From Candidatus Palauibacter denitrificans (GTDB lineage: Bacteria; Gemmatimonadota; Gemmatimonadetes; Palauibacterales; Palauibacteraceae), in contig VXMQ01000175.1 of assembly GCA_009841015.1 (NCBI GenBank), positions 1 through 32,423 on the forward strand: 32,423 nucleotides of DNA, read 5' to 3'. The position numbers were made by a program, and so were the translations under genes. The notes beneath the pieces are model-generated. The model worked only from the letters and a program-made list of their open reading frames with translations, did no database searches and was not told where the DNA came from. Below, one piece after another: positions 1-8,365 of this stretch. The number at the start of each line of letters is the position of its first letter. The stretch's first letter is position 1.

Positions 1-2
1 TG

Positions 3-347
3 GGGATCTTCGGTCTGAGCGGCGTGGTGGTGAACGATTCCCTGGTCATGATCGATTTCATCGACCAGAAACTCCGGGAAGGCGTCCCGCCGAGAACCGC
101 GATCATGGAGGGGGCAAAGGGGCGTTTTCGTCCGATCATGCTCACTTCCCTGACCACGTTCCTCGGCTTCACGCCCCTGATCCTCGAGCGCGCGATCCAG
201 GCCCAGTTCCTGATACCGTTTGCCGCTTCGCTCGGTTGCGGCATTCTCTTCATAACGGCCATACTTATGATGGTGGTTCCGGCGCTATGCACTCTACATC
301 TGCGCTTGATGCCGTCGCGGCGTCCTTCGATTCCGAGCGCCGCATAG
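3..347 (+). CDS. RND efflux permease, C-terminal fragment (5' end outside window)
   Basis: The reading frame is open from base 3 to the TAG at 345-347, so only the last 114 residues of the pump are present. They contain GVVVNDSLVMIDF, then the cytoplasmic loop GRFRPIMLTSLTTFLGF, then a final hydrophobic helix (FAASLGCGILFITAILMMVVPALC). This is the usual C-terminal end of AcrB-type inner-membrane RND transporters, which expel amphiphilic compounds using the proton gradient with a periplasmic adaptor and an outer-membrane channel. The next gene starts 34 bases downstream on the same strand, which suggests a shared transcript. The pump may therefore move the product of the lipid-modifying enzymes that follow; that link is inference. 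The family is clear, the substrate is not. Confidence 0.88.
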   Translation, partial: GIFGLSGVVVNDSLVMIDFIDQKLREGVPPRTAIMEGAKGRFRPIMLTSLTTFLGFTPLILERAIQAQFLIPFAASLGCGILFITAILMMVVPALCTLHLRLMPSRRPSIPSAA

Positions 348-381
348 TGCACGTCGACCGCGGCGAGGCGAGAACCGACGA

Positions 382-2409
382 ATGACGGTGGAGAGTCTGA
401 AGGTCGAATCCCTGAGCCTCGTCGACGAACTCATCCTGATGCTTCTCGACGAGAAGGGAGGCTACTTCCATCAGGTCCCCGGCTGGCAGCTGAACTGCGC
501 CGTGGTCGGCGGGGTGCTGGCGGAACTCTCCTTCCGGTCGCGGCTCGACTCGGACCTGACATCCCTGTACGTGGTGGACCGGGCCGAGACGGGCGATCCC
601 GTCCTGGATCCCATCCTGAAGGAGATCGCGGACGAACCGGTCCAACGCACTGCCCGGTACTGGGTCGAACGGCTCGCCCCCCGCGCGGAGTCGGTCGTCG
701 ACCTGACCTTGGATCGCCTGGTTCAACGGGGGATCCTCCAACACCACGACGGGGAATTCTGGACGCTGGCTCCCCCCGTCATGCATCGGCAGCAGTACGG
801 GATGTTCGAGGAAGACGCGACTGACCAGTTCATCAAGGCGCGCATCGGCAACGTCATCTTCGCCGACGAGGTTCCCGAACCGAGAGACGCCGTCATCGTG
901 TGCCTCGTCAACACCTGCGATGTGTTTCGCCTGATCTTCGAACTCGATGAAGCGGCGGAGGAGCGCATCAAGTGGATCTGTCAGTTGGACCTGATCGGCC
1001 GGTCCATCGCCGCTGCGGTCTCCGAGAACCTCGTCGGTCCGATCCGCAGACATACTGCTCTCGCCAAGAAGATTCCGACGGTTCCGCTGACCAGGCTGAT
1101 GCGCAACCCGCATGTTCGCGACGGCAACCTGAACGCGCTCTTCGGCAGTCTCGCGGAGGAGTACGGCCCGGTGTTCCAGATCCGCCCTCCCTTCTCGAAG
1201 CGCATGATCTTCCTGGCCGGACTCGAGACGAATGAATGGATGCAAAAGCGCGGGCGCATGTACCTGAGGACCAGGGACTACTTCGCCGACTTCGAGAAGG
1301 TCTACGGCGCGGCCGGCGTTCTGCCCGCTCTGGACGGGGCCGACCACTTCCGGCTTCGCAAGTTCCTGTCGCCGGCCTATTCCCGCACGAGACTTGCAGG
1401 GCAGCTGGACGACCTCTACGGCAGGGGGCGCGCGTACATGTCGACCCTGACGGTCGGGGACTCCTACCGCGCCACGTCCATGGGCAGGGCCATGGTGAAC
1501 GCCCAGCTGTCGCCGCTGTTCATCGGCGTCGACACGCAGGATCTCATGGACGACCTGATGGTCTACAAGGAGCGGGCCCTCAGCGTGCACATCGCCAGGA
1601 TCCTGCCCAGGTTCACGCTGCATACCCCGGGCATGAGGCGTCGGGCGGCCGTCCTGGACACGCTGATGAAGCGGATCTTGAGCGTCCATACTCCCGCCCA
1701 ACGCGTGGACAGCCCGCGGAACCTGGTGGACGACTATCTCAGCCTGCATGCCAGCGACCCGCAGTTTCTCCCGGAGTCCAACCTGCTCTTCGCTTTTTCC
1801 GCGGCCCTGATTGCCAGCGTGTACCTCGGTGACACGTTCAGCCTCGTCGTCTACGCCATGGCGTCGCAGCCCGCGCTCTACGAGAGGATCCGCGCCGAAG
1901 CGGACGCGCTGTTTGCCAACGGTGACCCCGAAAAAGAGGACTTCACCCCGGCCAACATCGACGTGACGCATCGCTTCCTCATGGAGTGCATGCGCATGTA
2001 CCCGATCGTGCCCATGTCTGTTCGGAACGTGATGAATACCTGCACGGTCGAGAACTACGAGTTACCCCTGGGGGAACGGATCCACATCGCCATGACCGCC
2101 ACGCACTACATGAGCGACGTTTTTCCCGAACCCCACAAGTTTGACATCGACCGCTTCCTGCCGTCGCGCCGTGAGCATCATAGCCTCGGGTTCGCCCCGT
2201 ACGGGCTGGGTACGCACAAGTGTCTCGGCACCCGCTGGATGGAGATGCACCTGGCGGCCAACCTGTTGATGCTGGCGCACTATTTCACGATCGAGGTGTC
2301 GCCGGCGAGATACGCCCGGAAGCTCCGCTTCAATCCGCTTCCATCGCTGAAGCCGAGCAAGAAGGTCAGGTTCCGCATCGCCGAGCAGAGGCGGGAGCTG
2401 CCCGCCTGA
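382..2409 (+). CDS. GPP34 (GOLPH3-like) domain fused to cytochrome P450
   Basis: A 675-residue protein with two parts. Residues about 1-230 match the GPP34/Golgi phosphoprotein 3 type: LSLVDELILMLLDEKGG near the start, a GGVLAELSFRSRL helix, and the helical end KWICQLDLIGRSIAAAVSENL. Residues about 240-670 are a P450 mono-oxygenase: the entry strand YGPVFQI, an I-helix with GDT (D484-T485), the K-helix ExxR as E535-CM-R538, and the haem loop YGLGTHKCLG with thiolate ligand C614. There is no signal peptide or membrane helix. GPP34 domains bind acidic phosphoinositides in eukaryotes, so here the domain may hold the enzyme on a membrane or lipid; this is inference. The I-helix has YLGDTF where (A/G)GxDTT is usual. 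The gene lies 34 bases after the RND pump and 11 before the sterol methyltransferase, with a GAGGCGAG purine tract upstream of the ATG. The fold calls are strong; substrate and redox partner are unknown. Confidence 0.9.
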   Translation: MTVESLKVESLSLVDELILMLLDEKGGYFHQVPGWQLNCAVVGGVLAELSFRSRLDSDLTSLYVVDRAETGDPVLDPILKEIADEPVQRTARYWVERLAPRAESVVDLTLDRLVQRGILQHHDGEFWTLAPPVMHRQQYGMFEEDATDQFIKARIGNVIFADEVPEPRDAVIVCLVNTCDVFRLIFELDEAAEERIKWICQLDLIGRSIAAAVSENLVGPIRRHTALAKKIPTVPLTRLMRNPHVRDGNLNALFGSLAEEYGPVFQIRPPFSKRMIFLAGLETNEWMQKRGRMYLRTRDYFADFEKVYGAAGVLPALDGADHFRLRKFLSPAYSRTRLAGQLDDLYGRGRAYMSTLTVGDSYRATSMGRAMVNAQLSPLFIGVDTQDLMDDLMVYKERALSVHIARILPRFTLHTPGMRRRAAVLDTLMKRILSVHTPAQRVDSPRNLVDDYLSLHASDPQFLPESNLLFAFSAALIASVYLGDTFSLVVYAMASQPALYERIRAEADALFANGDPEKEDFTPANIDVTHRFLMECMRMYPIVPMSVRNVMNTCTVENYELPLGERIHIAMTATHYMSDVFPEPHKFDIDRFLPSRREHHSLGFAPYGLGTHKCLGTRWMEMHLAANLLMLAHYFTIEVSPARYARKLRFNPLPSLKPSKKVRFRIAEQRRELPA

Positions 2410-2420
2410 GCCCCCCCACA

Positions 2421-3452
2421 ATGCGACTCGGCAAACTGTCGAAAGCGCTGAGAGCTGCGCACGCGGGATCGGGCGTCGCGCGTCGAGTCCGGCACCTCGA
2501 AGGCTGGCTTGATCGAGCGGCATCGGAGGCTGCGGGCGCGGGCACCTACGACCACGCGGAAACGGTCAGGGACTACTACGAGCTGTGCAACGGCTTCATG
2601 GTGTACGGCTGGGGCGAATCCCTGCACTTCGCGCCCCTCACGCCCAGCGAAAGCCTGGAGGAATCCAAGCTCCGGCACCAGCGGGCGATGATCTCCATGT
2701 TGGAGCTGCAACAGGGCATGGAGGTGATCGACGTCGGGTGTGGAATCGGCGGCCCCATGCGCCGAGTCGTCCGCGAGGCGGGTGTCAGGGTCGTGGGCAT
2801 CAACATCAATGAGATCCAGCTGGGGGAGGCGAAGAAGCTGAACGCCGAGGCGGGGCTGGAGCACATGACCGATTTCAGGAAGCGCAGCTTCGAGGACATG
2901 AGCGCCATCGAGGACGACACCTTCGACGCGGGTTACGCGATAGAGTCGACGTGCCATGCGCAGGACAAGCAACGCGCGTTCGCGGAGATATTCCGCGTAC
3001 TGAAGCCGGGCGCCCTGTTCTGGGGTCAGGAAATGTGCCTGACGGACCGGTTCGATCCGCGGGACGGCCGGCACCGGACCATCAAGCGGGAGCTCATGCG
3101 CGGTATCGCGCTGCACGACATCGCCACGTTCGGGGAAGTGAATCGCGCGCTCGAAGGGGCGGGATTCCAGGTCATCGACGGGAGCGATTGGGAGGTCCGG
3201 GAAGGACCCTCCACGCCCTGGTATCAGCCCATGGAGAGTCGACACGGGACGTTGGGGAACGCGGTGCGCAGACTTCCCTGGGGCCGCAAGGCGTTCATCG
3301 CGGGGTCGAAGTTGGCCGAGGTACTGCGGCTCTTTCCGAAGGGCTCGGCGGAGGTGGTTCGACTCCTTGACCGAACCGCGGAGGCTTACGTCGCGGGCGG
3401 CAAGACGGGCATCTTCACGCCCCTGTACTGTTTCCTGGCCCGCAAACCCTAG
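2421..3452 (+). CDS. Sterol C-24 methyltransferase-like SAM-dependent methyltransferase (ERG6/SMT family)
   Basis: A 343-residue cytoplasmic methyltransferase. The ERG6 signatures appear in order: VYGWGESLHF (the aromatic sterol-binding region, compare YGWGxSFHF), the SAM motif VIDVGCGIGGP (about 102-112), VGININEIQL, YAIESTCHA (about 172-180, nearly the YAIEATCHA of yeast ERG6), FRVLKPGALF, LTDRFD and TPWYQPM. Enzymes of this family transfer methyl groups to C-24 of a sterol side chain carrying a C24 double bond; related plant enzymes act on tocopherols. The diagnostic CHA block argues for the sterol branch. ATG 2421 is chosen because it lies 11 bases after the P450 stop; the frame is open further upstream but would overlap the P450. 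The C-terminal 60 or so residues (RRLPWGRKAF onward) match the position of the SMT C-terminal domain. Its TAG stop shares bases with the stop of the convergent Rieske gene. Confidence 0.88.
   Translation: MRLGKLSKALRAAHAGSGVARRVRHLEGWLDRAASEAAGAGTYDHAETVRDYYELCNGFMVYGWGESLHFAPLTPSESLEESKLRHQRAMISMLELQQGMEVIDVGCGIGGPMRRVVREAGVRVVGININEIQLGEAKKLNAEAGLEHMTDFRKRSFEDMSAIEDDTFDAGYAIESTCHAQDKQRAFAEIFRVLKPGALFWGQEMCLTDRFDPRDGRHRTIKRELMRGIALHDIATFGEVNRALEGAGFQVIDGSDWEVREGPSTPWYQPMESRHGTLGNAVRRLPWGRKAFIAGSKLAEVLRLFPKGSAEVVRLLDRTAEAYVAGGKTGIFTPLYCFLARKP
3449..3452. other. Shared CTAG where two convergent genes stop
   Basis: The palindrome CTAG holds the TAG stop of the + strand methyltransferase (3450-3452) and the TAG stop of the - strand Rieske oxygenase (3449-3451). 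There is no room between the genes for a terminator, so each transcript must run into the other gene or end inside it. Confidence 0.95.
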
Positions 3453-4492
3453 TCGGCGCTGCGGTCAGGGCTTCGCGGCGCCGTTGCCGGGTCCGGATAG
3501 AACTGTCGGCAGTGTCGGCGGTATTTCCCGATGGGGCCGTCTGTCCTGCACAGCCGGGGAGGGGACCGGTAGCGCTTCCGGTCCCATATCACGATGTCCT
3601 GCAGGACGAACCGCCTCTCCTCGCGGAGGATGAAGACATTCAGCAGCCGGTGGCGCAGCGGCACGGGCAGGAAGCCCAGGCCCGAGATGAACCGCCCCGG
3701 TTTCCGGATCTCCCGCACCTGATTGACCATCGTCAACTCCACGAATTCGCCGTCGACGGGCGTCGTGAGCACCCACATGCGCGACCTTATGCCGACCGAC
3801 TTCTCGTGAATCTCGACGAAGGAGTAGCCGAGTCCGTGGACGTGCGTGATGACCGAGACTTCGGAATGAATGTCCACCAGACCCAGGATCCGGCGCACCG
3901 CCTTGAAGTCGAAACAACTCTTCAGGTAGGCGCCGTCGACGGAAAAGTCGGTCGGCTCCACGTCGTGGTAGCCATGTGTGTACTCGAGGTGCTCCACGTC
4001 CACGGAGTTTTCCGTCGTCTCCTGGGGATGGCCTCGAAACCGCAGCTTGCAAGATCGGAGCCCCGTCCATTCCACACCGGTGGGCGGATCATCCGGCAGG
4101 TGCCACTGGGGGGCTCGGCCGCCGCTCCCCCACCAGGCGAAGATCATGCCGAGGATCTCGCGGGTCTCGTAGAGTTTCAACCTCGCGGCCTTCGGGGGCG
4201 GGGCATTGGGCGTGGCCACGCATTGGCCGGTGGTATCGAACTCGAATCCGTGGAAGGGACAGACGAGACAGCCGTCGCGCACGAGGCCGCCGGTCGTCGG
4301 TCCCATATGCGAGCCCAGGTGCGGACAGAAGGCGTCCGCCACGCAGATGCGGCCCTCGTCGTCGGCCCAGGCGACGATCTCCTCGCCCATCCACGTTTTC
4401 TCGATGAGCTTCGCGCGCTCGATGGACTCGCGGTGTCCGATGAAATACCAGCCTTCGGGAAACGGCGGCAGCTCATCGCTGTACGTAGCCAT
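3449..4492 (-). CDS. Rieske non-haem iron oxygenase, DAF-36/Neverland/KshA-like
   Basis: A 347-residue oxygenase alpha subunit. The Rieske [2Fe-2S] ligands are C56-P-H58 and C78-PF-H81 within CPHLGSHMG and CPFHGFEFD. The catalytic domain has the mononuclear iron triad as D165-VE-H168-LEYT-H173, preceded by HPQETTENS. The start FPEGWYFIG and this layout are typical of Rieske enzymes acting on steroids: cholesterol 7-desaturase (DAF-36/Neverland), 3-ketosteroid 9-alpha-hydroxylase (KshA) and the bacterial sterol C-4 demethylase SdmA. Such enzymes need a separate reductase, and none is seen here. The ATG at 4492 (MATYSDELPP) gives the family's normal N-terminus about 15 residues before GWYF. It is convergent with the methyltransferase, with the two stop codons sharing CTAG at 3449-3452. 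Steroid specificity is inferred from similarity and neighbours. Confidence 0.88.
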   Translation of the reverse strand: MATYSDELPPFPEGWYFIGHRESIERAKLIEKTWMGEEIVAWADDEGRICVADAFCPHLGSHMGPTTGGLVRDGCLVCPFHGFEFDTTGQCVATPNAPPPKAARLKLYETREILGMIFAWWGSGGRAPQWHLPDDPPTGVEWTGLRSCKLRFRGHPQETTENSVDVEHLEYTHGYHDVEPTDFSVDGAYLKSCFDFKAVRRILGLVDIHSEVSVITHVHGLGYSFVEIHEKSVGIRSRMWVLTTPVDGEFVELTMVNQVREIRKPGRFISGLGFLPVPLRHRLLNVFILREERRFVLQDIVIWDRKRYRSPPRLCRTDGPIGKYRRHCRQFYPDPATAPRSPDRSAD

Positions 4493-4582
4493 GCGGCGAA
4501 CTTGCTTTCGGTGCAGTCGGTGCGTCAACCAGATTACGGTCGACCGCCGGAACGGATCTCGGGAAAGTGAGGAATACGGGCG
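4493..4582. promoter_or_regulatory. Divergent intergenic region between Rieske oxygenase and glycosidase
   Basis: These 90 bases separate two divergently transcribed genes, so promoters for both must lie here or inside the opposite gene. I see no convincing -35/-10 pair. A GTGAGGA purine tract near 4567 sits about 10 bases before the glycosidase ATG and can serve as its ribosome binding site. Confidence 0.4.
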
Positions 4583-7500
4583 ATGAACCTGGACCCTACG
4601 CCGCGCATCTCGCTTCTCATGCTCCTCACCACGATGGCGGCCGCCCTGCCGGCCGCCGGTTCCGGCCAGACCGGGGTCCCGGTTCCGCGCTTCGAGATCA
4701 CGTCCTCGCCGATCGAACTCACGGGCCTCGTCCGTCCCGGCGAATACCTCGGCGTGACCGGACCCCGGTCGGCGTGGCTCGGCCTGGAGACCGGAGAGGC
4801 GGAGTTGTGGATCCACCCCCTCAAGGTCGGAAACCGGTTCCGGCTCGGCTTCTCGACCCCGGCCTATGGAGCGCCGATCCCGGGTAGCGCCGTCGCGCGC
4901 ACGGTGCACGTCCGACCCGAAATCACGACGATTGCCTACAGCCACGCGGCCTTCCAGGTGCGCCAGCACATCCTTGCGCCCGCCGAACTCCCCGGCCTCC
5001 TGGTCCTGCTCGAGGTGGACAGCCCCGAGCCGCTCGAGATCATCGCCGAGTTCGAGCCCGTGCTGAACTACATGTGGCCGGGGTCGCTCGGGGGGCAGTA
5101 CGCCTACTGGGATGCGGAACGGCGCGCCTTCGTGCTGTCGGAGAGCCTGCAGGAGACGAACGCCGTCGTCGGATCGCCGTGGGCCGTGAACTCCGTGGAG
5201 CACCCGGCTCATCAACTGGGCGAGGTGCCGCGCACCATGGTGATCCCGGTCGACCCGGAGCGCGCGCGGCGGGAGTTCATCCCCATTGCGGTAGCGGGCG
5301 GAACGGCGCCCCGCGAGGAGGTCTTCGCCAGCTACGATCGGCTGATTGCCGAGGCGCGCTCGCTGTACGATGCGAAGCGGGCATGGGCCGACTCGGTGCT
5401 CGCCTCCACCGTCTCCATCGAGTCTCCGGATCCACAGCTCGACCTCGCCCTCGAATGGGCGAAGATCAACCTGGAGGAGCAGCGCGTCTGCAATCCCGAC
5501 CTCGGGTGCGGGTTCGTCGCGGGCTGGGGCCTGTCGCGCAACGGGACCCGTCCCGGATTCGGCTGGTTCTTCGGTGGCGACGCCGCGCAGACGACCTTCG
5601 CCATGGATGCGCTCGGGCAGTGGGAACTGGTGGCGGAGGAACTCGCCTTTCTCGCGAAATACCAGCGCGAAGACGGCAAGATCACGCACGAAATCTCCCA
5701 GGCGGCCGCACGCATCCCGTGGTTCGACGTGTACCCGTACGCCTACTACCACGCGGACACGACCCCGTACTGGATGGTCGCGCTCTACGAGTATTGGCGG
5801 GCCAGCGGGGACGACGAACTGCTGCGGGAACTGTGGCCGGCCTACCGGCGCGCGTGGGAATGGTGCCTCAGCGCCGAGACGGATGGCGACGGCCTCATCG
5901 AGAACACCGTGGGCGGGCTGGCGGCGGTCGAGGTCGGCGGCCTCGGGTCCGCGCTCCACCAGGATATCTACCTGGCGGGCGTATGGGTCGCGGCCCTCGA
6001 GGGAACGGGGGTGCTCGCCGAGCGGATGGGCGATGCGGAGATGGCGGATCGGGCGCGGGAGATGGCTCCGCGTGCGCGGGCGAGCCTGAACGACGCCTAC
6101 TGGCTCGAGGGCGTGGGACACCACGCGTTCGGCATCCTCGCCGACGGCGGTACCAACGACAACCTGACCGTGTGGCCCGCCACGGCGGCCGCGTTCGGAC
6201 TGTTCGACGGGGCGCGCGCGCGATCGACCCTCGTCCGCCTCGCGGGCGACCGGATCTCGTCGGACTGGGGCGCCCACATGCTCTCGACGGAGAGCGAACT
6301 GTATCATCCGCTCCAGTACAACATGGGCACGGTGTGGCCCTTCGTGACGGCGTACGTGTCGTGGGCCCAGTACCGGTATCGGCGTCCCTGGGCGGGCTTC
6401 CACCTCGTGGACGCGGTGAAGCAGATGACCTTCGACTGGAGCCTGGGGCGCCACCCGGAGTTGCTCTCCGGCACGTTCTACCAGCCCCTCGACCAGACCG
6501 TCCCGCACCAGTTCTTCGCGACGTCGGCGTTGGTGACACCGCTACTGCGCGGCGTCATCGGCTGGGAGCCCAATGCTCCGCGCGGCAGGGCTCGACTTGC
6601 CCCGCAGCTGCCGCCGGACTGGCCGGAAGTGGCGGTGAGACGGCTCCGTGCCGGGGAGACGGCGACCGACATCGAAATCCTGCAACGGTGGACGGCGGCG
6701 GGCGGAGGGCGGCGCACGAGGCTCACGGCCTCCGGACCGCCCCTGACCTTCGAGTTCGTGCCCGACGTGCCGGCCGGGGCGCGCAGCGTGACGTACCGAG
6801 TGAACGGGGCCACCACGGAGTTGTCGCCCGACGGAAGCGTCGAAGTGACCGTTGGGGACGCGGCACCGGCGGGGAACCGGGCAGAGATCGTCGTCGCGTG
6901 GGAAGGCGGACTCGCCGTCGCCCCGCCCCGCATCGACCTCGAGCCCGGCCGGACGAGCGACGGCCTGCGAGTCCTGGACTTCAGAGCCGAGGCGGAGGCG
7001 TGGCTTCTCTCCCTGGAAGGGACGGCCGGCCACACCTACCGGATCGCGTTGTTCGGCACTCCGGTGGCTCTGTCGCCGGTCGTGCAGGGCCCCGCCCTCG
7101 TCTCGCGGCGGGGCGCTGGCGTCATCGAGGTCGAGTTCGCCGAAGGAGACGGCCGCGTTTCGGCGACGATCCGCCTGACACGGGCCGGACAACGGAGGCG
7201 TCCCGGAGCGTCAGTCGGCCAGCGCTCGGGCGAGCGTGTCCGTCACCTCGTCGATCTGCGCTTCGGTGATCACGAGCGGCGGCAGCAGCCGGATGACCGT
7301 GGTGCCGGCCGGGAGCGCGAGGACGCCGCGCTCCGCGAGAGCTTCCAGGTAGGGGCGGCAGCGCTCGCGGAGTTCGACGCCGATCATGAGGCCGACCTGC
7401 CGCACGGCGCGGACGCGGGGGGACGGGCGTCGGGCGAAGCGCTCGCTGAAGCGGGCGCCCAGCGCCTCGGCGCGCTCGTCGAGCCGCTCGTCCCGCATGT

Positions 7501-7639
7501 AGCGGATCGCGGCCAGGGCGGCAGCGCAGGCGAGCGGGTTGCCGCCGAAGGTCGTGCCATGCCGCCCGGGCGGCGGTTGCAGCCGTTCCTGCGCGATGAC
7601 CGCCCCCAGCGGGACGCCGCCCGCGATCGCCTTGGCTAG
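4583..7639 (+). CDS. Secreted six-hairpin glycosidase (amylo-alpha-1,6-glucosidase/glycogen-debranching-like), with run-on C-terminus
   Basis: The start [29 protein letters not shown] is a signal peptide. After a beta-sandwich region (about 30-270) comes an (alpha/alpha)6 barrel: [20 protein letters not shown] (near 325), [26 protein letters not shown] (near 434), [14 protein letters not shown] and YNMGTVWPF (near 579). These are hallmarks of debranching-enzyme and trehalase-like glycosidases. A beta-rich C-terminal region follows to about residue 870. The conserved-looking protein ends near base 7190 (IRLTRAG), but no in-frame stop comes until 7637-7639, so the last 140 or so residues are arginine-rich antisense of lysJ. 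A one-base shift would end the gene at the TGA 7176-7178; alternatively CAA just after RLTRAG is one transition from TAA. So this is a frameshift, a lost stop or an assembly error. Bond specificity is not known. It faces lysJ tail to tail. Confidence 0.8.
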   Translation: MNLDPTPRISLLMLLTTMAAALPAAGSGQTGVPVPRFEITSSPIELTGLVRPGEYLGVTGPRSAWLGLETGEAELWIHPLKVGNRFRLGFSTPAYGAPIPGSAVARTVHVRPEITTIAYSHAAFQVRQHILAPAELPGLLVLLEVDSPEPLEIIAEFEPVLNYMWPGSLGGQYAYWDAERRAFVLSESLQETNAVVGSPWAVNSVEHPAHQLGEVPRTMVIPVDPERARREFIPIAVAGGTAPREEVFASYDRLIAEARSLYDAKRAWADSVLASTVSIESPDPQLDLALEWAKINLEEQRVCNPDLGCGFVAGWGLSRNGTRPGFGWFFGGDAAQTTFAMDALGQWELVAEELAFLAKYQREDGKITHEISQAAARIPWFDVYPYAYYHADTTPYWMVALYEYWRASGDDELLRELWPAYRRAWEWCLSAETDGDGLIENTVGGLAAVEVGGLGSALHQDIYLAGVWVAALEGTGVLAERMGDAEMADRAREMAPRARASLNDAYWLEGVGHHAFGILADGGTNDNLTVWPATAAAFGLFDGARARSTLVRLAGDRISSDWGAHMLSTESELYHPLQYNMGTVWPFVTAYVSWAQYRYRRPWAGFHLVDAVKQMTFDWSLGRHPELLSGTFYQPLDQTVPHQFFATSALVTPLLRGVIGWEPNAPRGRARLAPQLPPDWPEVAVRRLRAGETATDIEILQRWTAAGGGRRTRLTASGPPLTFEFVPDVPAGARSVTYRVNGATTELSPDGSVEVTVGDAAPAGNRAEIVVAWEGGLAVAPPRIDLEPGRTSDGLRVLDFRAEAEAWLLSLEGTAGHTYRIALFGTPVALSPVVQGPALVSRRGAGVIEVEFAEGDGRVSATIRLTRAGQRRRPGASVGQRSGERVRHLVDLRFGDHERRQQPDDRGAGREREDAALRESFQVGAAALAEFDADHEADLPHGADAGGRASGEALAEAGAQRLGALVEPLVPHVADRGQGGSAGERVAAEGRAMPPGRRLQPFLRDDRPQRDAARDRLG

Positions 7640-8365
7640 GCAGAGCACGTCCGGCGCGACGCCGTAGCGATCGCAGGCGAACATGCGGCCGGTGCGGCAG
7701 AAGCCCGTCTGGATCTCGTCGAACACCAGCACCGCACCGGCCTCGTCGCAGATGCGGCGCGCCGCCCGCAGATAGTCCGGGCTGGCCGGCCGCACGCCTC
7801 CCTCTCCCTGCACCGGCTCGACGATCACCGCCGCCGTGTCCGGGCCCACCGCCGCCTCCAGCTTCTCGACGTGGTTGAAGGGCACGAACGAGAACCCCGG
7901 TACGAGCGGCTCGAACGGCTCGCGGTACTCCTTCTTGTGCGTCGCGCTCAGCGCCCCGAGCGTGCGACCGTGGAAGCCGCGCATCGCGGACACGACCCCC
8001 GCCCGTCCCGTCGCGAGCCGCGCGAACTTGATCGCGGCCTCCACCGCTTCCGCCCCCGAGTTGCAGAGGAAGGCGCGCGTGAGTCCCGCCGGCGCGACGG
8101 TAACGAGTTCGGCGAGCAACCGCGCCCGGACGTCGTTGTAGAAGATCCCGGGACAGGAAACGAGCACGCGCGCCTGCTCCGCCACCGCCTCGGCGACCGC
8201 CGGGTTGGCATGGCCGACGCTCGCCACGCCGATTCCGCCCACGCAATCGATGTAGCGGCGGCCCTCGTCGTCCCACACGCACGCGCCCTCGCCCCGCACG
8301 ATGGTGATGTCCCGCTTCGGGAAGACCTCGAGCGCGTAGGTCCGTTCTGTCTCTCTCGCGTTCAT
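7211..8365 (-). CDS. lysJ: LysW-gamma-(aminoadipate/glutamate)-semialdehyde aminotransferase (class III, PLP)
   Basis: A 384-residue fold-type I aminotransferase of the acetylornithine type. [16 protein letters not shown] binds the phosphate of [15 protein letters not shown] carries D216, which contacts the pyridine nitrogen. [13 protein letters not shown] carries the Schiff-base lysine K245. It converts the carrier-bound semialdehyde to the amine, giving LysW-lysine or LysW-ornithine, with glutamate as donor. By sequence alone it could be ArgD, but its place after lysX, lysY and lysZ points to the LysW route. The ATG at 8365 overlaps the lysZ stop as ATGA, so the two are translationally coupled; an open frame further upstream lies inside lysZ and is not used. 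It is the last gene of the operon, with no space for a terminator before the convergent glycosidase. Confidence 0.88.
   Translation of the reverse strand: MNARETERTYALEVFPKRDITIVRGEGACVWDDEGRRYIDCVGGIGVASVGHANPAVAEAVAEQARVLVSCPGIFYNDVRARLLAELVTVAPAGLTRAFLCNSGAEAVEAAIKFARLATGRAGVVSAMRGFHGRTLGALSATHKKEYREPFEPLVPGFSFVPFNHVEKLEAAVGPDTAAVIVEPVQGEGGVRPASPDYLRAARRICDEAGAVLVFDEIQTGFCRTGRMFACDRYGVAPDVLCLAKAIAGGVPLGAVIAQERLQPPPGRHGTTFGGNPLACAAALAAIRYMRDERLDERAEALGARFSERFARRPSPRVRAVRQVGLMIGVELRERCRPYLEALAERGVLALPAGTTVIRLLPPLVITEAQIDEVTDTLARALAD

Noticed and set aside
3..347. Assigning the RND fragment as the sterol transporter BstA
   Set aside because: Only the common C-terminal end is visible and it looks like an AcrB-type pump; the parts that would tell subfamilies apart lie outside the window.
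265..1971. Long open frame on the minus strand opposite the P450
   Set aside because: Arg-, His- and Gln-rich with no family motifs, and fully opposite a gene with haem and ExxR motifs; a typical antisense shadow in GC-rich DNA.
4493..6508. N-terminal extension of the Rieske gene through the glycosidase region
   Set aside because: The extension is low-complexity arginine-rich sequence antisense to the glycosidase; the Rieske family starts near MATYSDELPP.
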